Assembly: GCA_934120015.1 (NCBI GenBank)
Contig: CAKOTD010000014.1
Span: 1 to 34,142, forward strand
Length of the DNA stretch: 34,142 nucleotides
From: an uncultured Bacilli bacterium
Lineage (GTDB): Bacteria > Bacillota_I > Bacilli_A > RF39 > UBA660
Direction: 5' to 3'
Position numbers and translations under genes: made by a program. This document shows positions 8,125 to 14,076 of the stretch, piece by piece. The notes under the pieces are model-generated. The model did no database searches. It was given only the letters and a program-made list of their open reading frames with translations, and was not told the origin of the DNA. Each line of letters starts with the position of its first letter. Position 1 is the first letter of the stretch.

Positions 8125-8344
8125 TTAAATCATCAACCAATTCGAAACGATATTTTTGTTTAATGTTAGGATATTTCTTTTTATCAACAAGAGAAACAAA
8201 AAGATTATATGGTCTTACCCACACCTTACCATTATGTTTATAAACAACCATCTCTTCTAAGGTTTCTGAATGGGTTGCTAATAAAAGTACCTCACAAATT
8301 GCTCCCTTAAAATGTCTATACTTACCACCTACTACAACTTCCAT
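8117..8344 (-). CDS. DUF1653 family protein
   Basis: A 75-residue protein that matches the DUF1653 pattern: GGKYRHFKGAICEVLLLATHSETLEEMVVYKH, then VWVRPYNLFVSLV near residues 42-54, and an F-E-L ending. It looks like a small, all-beta, SH3-like domain; its molecular role is not established. Its ATG overlaps the yqzL stop as TAATG and its 3' end overlaps recO by 8 bases, so the three are probably translationally coupled. A GAAGG SD lies inside the yqzL coding end. DUF1653 genes are not normally part of the era-recO set, so this is a lineage-specific insertion into a conserved operon. Confidence 0.85.
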   Translation of the reverse strand: MEVVVGGKYRHFKGAICEVLLLATHSETLEEMVVYKHNGKVWVRPYNLFVSLVDKKKYPNIKQKYRFELVDDLND

Positions 8345-8436
8345 TATTTTCCTTCTTTCTCCATTTTTTTATATTTAATATAATATTCAATTTTCCCAGT
8401 TGCTTTAAATAAATCCCATAACAATTCTTTTCTCAT
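8344..8436 (-). CDS. yqzL: YqzL-like microprotein
   Basis: A 30-codon gene between era and the DUF1653 gene. The product, starting MRKELLWDLFKATGKIEYYI, matches the short YqzL family of Bacilli, whose members have a W-x-x-F-x-x-T-G-x-I-x-x-Y core and lie between era and recO. The ATG at 8436 has GGTGGA 6 bases upstream, and the stop TAA overlaps the next ATG. Function unknown; residues 3-25 would form one amphipathic helix. Its SD lies in the 3' arm of a 10-bp hairpin. Synteny plus the core pattern make me fairly sure. Confidence 0.8.
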   Translation of the reverse strand: MRKELLWDLFKATGKIEYYIKYKKMEKEGK

Positions 8437-8437
8437 A

Positions 8438-8474
8438 AAAATCCACCTTTTCCTTCTATTTAATGGTGGACTTT
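8438..8474 (-). promoter_or_regulatory. Hairpin masking the yqzL ribosome-binding site
   Basis: Minus strand: AAAGTCCACC (8474-8465) pairs with GGTGGATTTT (8447-8438) over 10 bp, including one G-T pair, across a 17-base loop. The 3' arm holds the yqzL SD (GGTGGA), and a T5 run follows. It could act as a weak terminator after era or as a translational lock on the yqzL-DUF1653-recO group. Either reading is inference. Confidence 0.6.
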
Positions 8475-8485
8475 TATTTTAGAAA

Positions 8486-9370
8486 TTATTCAAATTCATT
8501 ATAACCAAATTCCGACAAATATTTTTCTTTATCTCTCCATTTTTTTACTGTCTTAACAAATAAATCTAAATAAACCCTACTTCCTAAAAGTTTTTCAATA
8601 TCTCTTCTAGCTAGAGTACCTATTTCTTTTATCATTTTTCCATTTTTACCTATAATAATTCTCTTAAGTGAATCTCTATCAACAATAATTGAAGCAACAA
8701 TATTATATGCATTTTTATTTTTATTTATTTCATCTATGGTGCAAGTTACTGAATGAGGTACTTCTTCATTTGTTAAATTAAAAATTTTTTCTCTAATTAT
8801 TTCTGAGATAAGAAAATTAGTTGATTTGTTAGTAATTTCTCCATCCTCAAAATATTTCATTGAATCAGGCAAATATTTTTTACATACATTTATAAATGTA
8901 TCAACATTTACTTTTTTTAAACCCGATAATGGAATTATCTCATCAAAATTATATAAATCCTTATACTCATCTATTTTTAATAAAATTTTTTCTTTCTCTA
9001 TTCTATCAATTTTATTTAAAAGAAGTATTACTGGTTTCTTAATATCTTTTAACTTTTCAATAACATATCTATCACCACTACCAAGCGGCATAGTTACATC
9101 AACCATCACGATAATTAAATCAACATCATCTATACTATAGTAAGCTTGTCTATTCAAACATTTCCCTAATTTATGATTTGGTTTATGAATACCTGGTGTA
9201 TCAACAAATACAATTTGGGAATCTTCATCATTGTAAATACCTTGAATAATGTTTCTTGTAGTTTGAGGTTTATCTGATACAATTGCTATTTTAGTTCCTA
9301 TAATACTATTAATAAGGGTTGATTTGCCTACATTTGGTCTTCCTATTAATCCAACAAAACCGCTTTTCAT
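8486..9370 (-). CDS. era: GTPase Era
   Basis: A 294-residue GTPase that binds 16S rRNA and assists 30S maturation. Seen: G1 GRPNVGKST at residues 10-18, G2 region TTRN, G3 DTPGIH, G4 NKID, then a C-terminal KH domain (IIIGKNGKMIKEIGTLARRDIEKLLG) and the conserved LFVKTVKKWRD. Its ATG overlaps the cdd stop as ATGA. It sits with ybeY, dgkA and cdd, the classical ribosome/envelope cluster of Firmicutes. Confidence 0.97.
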   Translation of the reverse strand: MKSGFVGLIGRPNVGKSTLINSIIGTKIAIVSDKPQTTRNIIQGIYNDEDSQIVFVDTPGIHKPNHKLGKCLNRQAYYSIDDVDLIIVMVDVTMPLGSGDRYVIEKLKDIKKPVILLLNKIDRIEKEKILLKIDEYKDLYNFDEIIPLSGLKKVNVDTFINVCKKYLPDSMKYFEDGEITNKSTNFLISEIIREKIFNLTNEEVPHSVTCTIDEINKNKNAYNIVASIIVDRDSLKRIIIGKNGKMIKEIGTLARRDIEKLLGSRVYLDLFVKTVKKWRDKEKYLSEFGYNEFE

Positions 9371-9756
9371 TTTAAATCATCCTCACCAAATGGGTATGGG
9401 CATAAATCACTAACCTTAAACTCTTTAAAATTTCCCTTTTTATCAAAACAAGTAATAATAGCGTCTTTATCAAAAAATTCACTTATTACCTGTCTACAAG
9501 CAAAACAGCATGTACTTATAGTATCACTATCTCCACACATTACATAAAGTTTATCGAAATCACTTTTCTTGTATCCATTGCTTATGGCACTTACAATTGC
9601 ACTTCTTTCAGCACATATAGATGCGCCATAAGAGGCATTTTCAACGTTTACACCATAAAACTCCTTCTTATCCTTCATAACAATTATTGCCGCTACTCTA
9701 TATTTTGAATATGGGCTATATGAATTATCCAATAATTTAATTAATTTTTCCTTCAT
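9367..9756 (-). CDS. cdd: Cytidine deaminase
   Basis: A 129-residue zinc enzyme that converts cytidine and deoxycytidine to uridine forms in pyrimidine salvage. Seen: the catalytic CAERSAI (Cys zinc ligand plus the proton-shuttling Glu) near residues 48-54, and the second zinc pair in STCCFACRQ near 82-90. Length and the YSPYSKYRVAA opening fit the homotetrameric type. It overlaps era by 4 bases and follows dgkA by 17. Confidence 0.96.
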   Translation of the reverse strand: MKEKLIKLLDNSYSPYSKYRVAAIIVMKDKKEFYGVNVENASYGASICAERSAIVSAISNGYKKSDFDKLYVMCGDSDTISTCCFACRQVISEFFDKDAIITCFDKKGNFKEFKVSDLCPYPFGEDDLK

Positions 9757-9773
9757 TTTTCCTCCTATAAGAC

Positions 9774-10169
9774 TTAAAATAGAGCTATAATTTTAGGTAC
9801 AAATATAATTAATCCGCTTATAGCAGCAACTACCGAAAAAACAAATACAGCAGCAGAAGCAGTATCCTTAGCTATTTTTGCAAGGGGATTTATATCTGGA
9901 CAGGTTAAATCAACAACAGCTTCAATTGACGTATTAATTAATTCAGTTGCCATAACAAGTCCAAATAAAATAAAACATATTAACCATTCAATTAGTGATA
10001 ATTTAAGAAGAATGCCAAATGTTACAACTAAAATGGCCATTATAACATGAATTGTCATACTTTGTTCATATTTATAAGCATATTTAAGACCATCTATAGA
10101 ATATCCAAAACTCTTAATAAATCTTTTAAATCCTCTTTTTTTTAATTCATCTCTTGATATTGTAGCCAT
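9774..10169 (-). CDS. dgkA: Undecaprenol/diacylglycerol kinase DgkA
   Basis: A 131-residue membrane kinase with three hydrophobic helices (about 38-56, 58-75 and 105-128) and the family signature ELINTSIEAVVDL followed by AKDTASAAVFV. Gram-positive DgkA enzymes act mainly as undecaprenol kinases, feeding lipid carrier back to cell-wall synthesis. The start chosen has AGGAGG about 10 bases upstream, inside the 3' end of ybeY, giving a 23-base overlap. The neighbours (ybeY, cdd, era) are the usual ones. Confidence 0.95.
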   Translation of the reverse strand: MATISRDELKKRGFKRFIKSFGYSIDGLKYAYKYEQSMTIHVIMAILVVTFGILLKLSLIEWLICFILFGLVMATELINTSIEAVVDLTCPDINPLAKIAKDTASAAVFVFSVVAAISGLIIFVPKIIALF

Positions 10170-10593
10170 TTAATATATCCTCCTGTTCCTTAAACATTAC
10201 TATTTCATCTTCTTTTGTCATATGATCATAACCTAGTAAGTGTAAAAAACCATGTACTGCTAAAAAAGATAATTCTCTTAAAAAGCTGTGCCCATATTCA
10301 ATAGATTGTTCTTTTGCTTTATCAATGGATATATATATATCTCCAAGCATTCTCCAATCCAATTTAGGACAAAAATCATCATCTTCAAGAGCAAATGTTA
10401 TAACATCTGTAGGCCTATCAATACTCCTATATTCTTTATTTAACTTGTGAATATAAGAGTTATCAACAAAGATAATATTAAATTCTAAATTATCTAATTG
10501 TTTGTATTTGATTGCAAAATCAATTAATCCCCTTATAGTTTCTGTCTCCAAAATATCCTCACTATAATTATTAATTATTTCTATTTTATTCAT
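10147..10593 (-). CDS. ybeY: Endoribonuclease YbeY
   Basis: A 148-residue metal-dependent RNase involved in 16S rRNA 3'-end processing and ribosome quality control. Seen: the zinc-binding HGFLHLLGYDH near residues 113-123, and YRSIDRPTDVITFAL upstream. The ATG at 10593 begins one base after the TAA of the VanZ-like gene; an in-frame GTG three codons upstream overlaps that gene and contains the likely SD (GGGTG). Confidence 0.96.
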   Translation of the reverse strand: MNKIEIINNYSEDILETETIRGLIDFAIKYKQLDNLEFNIIFVDNSYIHKLNKEYRSIDRPTDVITFALEDDDFCPKLDWRMLGDIYISIDKAKEQSIEYGHSFLRELSFLAVHGFLHLLGYDHMTKEDEIVMFKEQEDILNGYNIKR

Positions 10594-10594
10594 A

Positions 10595-11200
10595 TTAAGC
10601 ACCCATTACTCCCAACATATATATTATCATAATTATAATAATTATTACCATTAGTATATTATAAATTATATCTTTTTTCAACATTTCTGGTGATTTACTT
10701 TTCAAAAAGTATATTAATTTGAATAAGAAAAATCCAAAAATTGCTCCTAGAATATTTAATATAATATCATCAACATCAAAAACTCTACCTATCATTAGTT
10801 GTGTTGTTTCAATAGTAATAGAAACAATTGAAGATAATATAAAAATAGATTTTACTTTTTCTAATTTAAGTATATACGCTATTAAAAAACCATATGGCAC
10901 AAACATCAACATATTACCAACAACATTTTTAAAAAACATTCTACTTCCAAAAGAATATCTGAGCATTTCTTTAAATGGAATTATGTTTGATGTAGACCAA
11001 CTAACATCTTGGAAAGTAACTACATAAAATAGACATAAAACATAAAGTATAAATCCAAAATAAATCATATCTTTATAAAATGTAAATTTTACTTTATACT
11101 TTATAACATAAGCAATTCTAAGAGAAACGACTATAGTAGAAACAAGTAATAATAAAGGCCATACATTATTAAAAATTTCTGCAATTGCTCCCTTAAACAT
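10595..11200 (-). CDS. VanZ-like membrane protein
   Basis: A 201-residue polytopic protein of the VanZ-like family. Seen: NIIPFKEMLRY, then VVGNMLMFVPYGFLIAYI, IETTQLMIGRVFDVDDIILNILGAIFGFFLF, the order of motifs usual in VanZ domains, and about five to six hydrophobic segments. VanZ in the vancomycin cluster gives low-level teicoplanin resistance; most chromosomal relatives have no known role, and presence here does not imply resistance. GAGGAG lies 9 bases before the ATG. In B. subtilis phoH and the phosphodiesterase gene pgpH lie between yqfD and ybeY; here they are replaced by this gene. Confidence 0.85.
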   Translation of the reverse strand: MFKGAIAEIFNNVWPLLLLVSTIVVSLRIAYVIKYKVKFTFYKDMIYFGFILYVLCLFYVVTFQDVSWSTSNIIPFKEMLRYSFGSRMFFKNVVGNMLMFVPYGFLIAYILKLEKVKSIFILSSIVSITIETTQLMIGRVFDVDDIILNILGAIFGFFLFKLIYFLKSKSPEMLKKDIIYNILMVIIIIIMIIYMLGVMGA

Positions 11201-11204
11201 ATAC

Positions 11205-12359
11205 TCACTCCTCTACTATTAACGCATAATCTGTTATATCTTCATATACTGTAAAAAATATCTCTAATTCTATTTTACTATCTTTTATATCAACTTTCAA
11301 ATTTTTTGAACTAATTATCTTTTCATTGTCATTTAATTTACTTTGAATCTGCATACTAGCTTTTTGTGTTGCCTTTTCTATAGCCTGTTCAACTGTATTT
11401 ACTTCCTCTACCTTTTTTACCTCTTTTTGCTTTTCTATATTTAGTGAAATTGGTAAAAATAAATGTTTTATCAAAATATTTTTTTCGGAATTTTTATCTT
11501 TAAACTTATTAAATGTAAATTCTATATTCTTACTAAATATGGACAACGTTAATACATTTTTTGTATTACCGGTTTCATGACTATCATAATAAATATATGG
11601 ATAACTAACATTCACCGTATACCAAACTTCTCCGTAAACCTTACCTTCTGCTCGTACAATATCTTTAATATTTTCATTGAGAGTAATATTACCACTTATT
11701 ATAGTATCCCCCTTTTTTACATAAGTATTTAAGTCTTTAACTATTTCACCATTGGAAGCTTCTATTTTTTTTATAATAGCATCTTTTTTTGCTACTATAT
11801 GTCTTTTTGCATAATCATTACTAGTGTCATTTCGTTTTCTTTCTTCAAGTCTAATAATATAATTAGTTCCAAGTTGTTCTATTTCTATCCATTCTAATTG
11901 ATCTTTATACTTATTAAGTATATCACTTTTAATTTTCTGTAATTCTTTATAACTCTTCTTAAAACTTTTTTCTTTTATACCATAATTACTTAATTCATTT
12001 AATATAAATTTTCTCATATTTGTATCTGTATGTATTACTCTAATATGAAAAATTATATTTGATAAGAAAAATAGTACTGATATTCCTATTAAAAATAAAA
12101 ATAACAACATCGAATTTATTTTTAATACTTTTTTTATTTTAATAAATCCATAACCATCTAATATTTCAAAATCATAAATTGTTTTTAACTTTAATACTTT
12201 ATCATAATCTTTTCTAGCAATAACAATATCTATTTGATTTTTATCAACTCGTTTTGCACCATATATATTAATTTTTTCTAATGTTAATTTTTTTATAAAT
12301 CTTTCTATCTTTTTGCCCTTAATACTAAGTTTAATTTTACTCATAAATATATTCTTCAT
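11205..12359 (-). CDS. yqfD: Sporulation protein YqfD
   Basis: A 384-residue protein of the YqfD family: a basic N-terminal domain, one membrane helix near residues 83-104 (INSMLLFLFLIGISVLFFLSN), then a large extracytoplasmic part containing EWIEIEQLGTNYIIRLEER, IVAKKDAIIKKIEASNGE and YVKKGDTIISG. In B. subtilis yqfD belongs to the sigma-E regulon and is needed for efficient sporulation; its biochemical function is not known. The start was set at the ATG at 12359, 4 bases after AAGGTGAT; a GTG three codons earlier falls inside that SD. It is next to yqfC, the normal pairing. Confidence 0.9.
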   Translation of the reverse strand: MKNIFMSKIKLSIKGKKIERFIKKLTLEKINIYGAKRVDKNQIDIVIARKDYDKVLKLKTIYDFEILDGYGFIKIKKVLKINSMLLFLFLIGISVLFFLSNIIFHIRVIHTDTNMRKFILNELSNYGIKEKSFKKSYKELQKIKSDILNKYKDQLEWIEIEQLGTNYIIRLEERKRNDTSNDYAKRHIVAKKDAIIKKIEASNGEIVKDLNTYVKKGDTIISGNITLNENIKDIVRAEGKVYGEVWYTVNVSYPYIYYDSHETGNTKNVLTLSIFSKNIEFTFNKFKDKNSEKNILIKHLFLPISLNIEKQKEVKKVEEVNTVEQAIEKATQKASMQIQSKLNDNEKIISSKNLKVDIKDSKIELEIFFTVYEDITDYALIVEE

Positions 12360-12364
12360 ATAAA

Positions 12365-12604
12365 TCACCTTAGCTCTATACCACTTATACTACCAGAAAT
12401 TAAAACTTCATTATCTATCATTTTTACTAAGCTTAAGTTTTTTCCGTTAATAACTAATTCTCCTTCATCATAATAAATTGTTATTTTATTTGAATCTATT
12501 ATTCCAATACTAGAATAATTAATAACATCAACTTTATTTTTTACAATATTAATAGAAAAATTGTCTTCCAATAAATATGATCTAAAATTACTAATTAGTC
12601 CCAT
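12365..12604 (-). CDS. yqfC: YabP/YqfC family sporulation protein
   Basis: A 79-residue protein matching the YabP/YqfC fold (DNFSINIVKNKVDVINYSSI, then ITIYYDEGELVINGKNLSLVKMIDNEVLISGSISGIEL). Relatives are small sporulation proteins paired with YqfD. The start was moved to the ATG at 12604, which has AGGTGA upstream. It heads an operon running through era to recO, behind a leader of about 160 bases. Stop codon TGA. Confidence 0.88.
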   Translation of the reverse strand: MGLISNFRSYLLEDNFSINIVKNKVDVINYSSIGIIDSNKITIYYDEGELVINGKNLSLVKMIDNEVLISGSISGIELR

Positions 12605-12782
12605 AATTATCACCTAAAATAATTTTATTAAATTTAATTAACATTAATGCTTATTTAGAACAAAATCAAAATAAATTATCTGTCTTATCTTACAAAAAAC
12701 ATTCCTTCTTCATCGGAAGTCAGTATAGGATAATCACTCCCTCTGACTTTTCAACTCTATTCTCTTTGATTTTATTATATCA
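12605..12782 (-). promoter_or_regulatory. Promoter and structured leader of the yqfC operon
   Basis: Minus strand: an extended -10 TGATATAAT lies at 12782-12774. In the leader, AAGTCAG (12749-12743) can pair with CTGACTT (12723-12717). The second arm overlaps GACTTCC, which can instead pair with GGAA-T-GTT (about 12706-12698), a hairpin followed by a T run (12699-12694). Two exclusive stems, the second terminator-like, is the layout of an attenuator or riboswitch. I could not match it to a known class. Stretch 12693-12605 is AT-rich with only the yqfC SD visible. Confidence 0.45.
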
Positions 12783-12830
12783 TTTTGTAGATATCTTTAT
12801 TTAATGTTTCATAGATCTTTTATAGTATAC

Positions 12831-12860
12831 AAAAAACCAAAGTAATTCTATACTTTGGTT
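12831..12860 (-). terminator. Rho-independent terminator after the alaS-dgt operon
   Basis: Minus strand: an AACCAAAGTA / TACTTTGGTT-type stem of about 10-11 bp with a small loop, followed by T6. It ends transcription coming from the HD-protein gene. Confidence 0.85.
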
Positions 12861-12945
12861 AATATTAATAATCAGAAGTACATTCTTCCTTTATATTTCT
12901 GTTGCTATCGGTGGTTATTTAACAAATATATTGCTTCACCTTTAA
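12861..12945 (-). other. 3' untranslated stretch after the HD-protein gene
   Basis: 85 bases between the stop codon and the terminator. I see small possible pairings (GGTG with CACC; GAAG with CTTC) but no ORF with an SD and no known RNA motif. Confidence 0.4.
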
Positions 12946-14076
12946 TTACTTTCCCTCAATATTTTCACGATATTTTTTTATAAAATAATTATCAGTCATA
13001 CCGGCTATATAATCAATTATGATTCTTGCTTTTGTATTATTGTTTTTATATTCATCAGACATACTAATCAAGAATTTATCATGTAAATCATTTGACCCTT
13101 CAAAATTATCTAAATAAAATTTAAATAATCCATTAAACATTTTCTCATATTCATTTATATCATCAGGAGTATGTGCTTTATTATAAATATTGGTATAATT
13201 AAATTTTTTAAACTCTTCCAATGCTTCATATACTTTTTTAGACATCTTAATATAATTCTTTTCATAGCTATTTGAAATAATATCATCTACAATAGTAGTT
13301 ACTATCTCACTATTCGTATTACCTAAAACTTCTTTTATATGATGTGGAAGATCATCTCTTTTTAATATACCAAGTGTTATAGCATCTTCAAAATCTCTCC
13401 CTATATATGCAACAACATCACTTATACGAACAACACATCCTTCAAGTGTCATGGGAGCTAATTTTAATGAAACATTCTTATCTACATAACAACTATTATA
13501 TTCATCTAAAAATTGTTGTTTTGTTTTATTAACTGGCAAATATATACCTTCTATAATCTCACCATTATGGCATAATATTCCATCCAGCACTTGTACAGAT
13601 AAATCTACCCCTTGTCCATTATTCTCAAGTACCATAAAGTTTCTAACGCTTTGAACATTATGCATAAAATAACCTTCATTATTAGCTAAACTAATTTTAT
13701 TTAAAATGGATTCACCAACATGACCAAATGGTACATGTCCAACATCATGTCCTAGGGCTATTGCCTCTATTAAATCTTCATTTAAATTTAAATAACGACC
13801 AATAGTCCTACCTATCTTACTTACTAACTGAACATGAAGTACTCTTTTGGTTACATTATCATTTCCTGCTTCTGTAAATACTTGGGTTTTATCTATATAT
13901 CTTGTATACGAAAGTAATTGTAAAATTTCATTTGCATCATAAAAGAAGGGATACTTTTTCTCTTCAGATTTTTTTCCATCTTTTATTCTTATATAGTCAC
14001 TATCTTTAGTTGCAAGCACTGACAAATTTTTTTCATTTCCATTAATTATTTTTTCATCCATAAGCTTACTATTCAT
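12946..14076 (-). CDS. dGTPase-like HD-domain phosphohydrolase
   Basis: A 376-residue HD-domain protein related to deoxyguanosinetriphosphate triphosphohydrolases. Seen: His81 in RVLHVQLV, the HD pair His110-Asp111 in ALGHDVGHVPFGHVGE with His114 and His118 nearby, and Asp220 in RISDVVAYIGRD, together a complete metal-site set. Family members cut dNTPs to nucleoside and triphosphate; the substrate here is not determinable. The start overlaps alaS by 8 bases with GGAGAG as SD. Co-transcription with a dNMP-kinase-like gene two genes upstream could hint at nucleotide-pool control, but alaS lies between them. Confidence 0.87.
   Translation of the reverse strand: MNSKLMDEKIINGNEKNLSVLATKDSDYIRIKDGKKSEEKKYPFFYDANEILQLLSYTRYIDKTQVFTEAGNDNVTKRVLHVQLVSKIGRTIGRYLNLNEDLIEAIALGHDVGHVPFGHVGESILNKISLANNEGYFMHNVQSVRNFMVLENNGQGVDLSVQVLDGILCHNGEIIEGIYLPVNKTKQQFLDEYNSCYVDKNVSLKLAPMTLEGCVVRISDVVAYIGRDFEDAITLGILKRDDLPHHIKEVLGNTNSEIVTTIVDDIISNSYEKNYIKMSKKVYEALEEFKKFNYTNIYNKAHTPDDINEYEKMFNGLFKFYLDNFEGSNDLHDKFLISMSDEYKNNNTKARIIIDYIAGMTDNYFIKKYRENIEGK

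Noticed and set aside
10595..11200. VanZ-like gene as part of a glycopeptide-resistance cluster
   Set aside because: No vanHAX or vanRS genes are near, and the Ddl has the Tyr expected for D-Ala-D-Ala synthesis.
12694..12750. yqfC leader as SRP RNA, 6S RNA or a familiar riboswitch
   Set aside because: It lacks the conserved cores of SRP RNA (GGAAGCAGC-type loop), 6S RNA or TPP, FMN, SAM, purine and preQ1 classes; left as unassigned.
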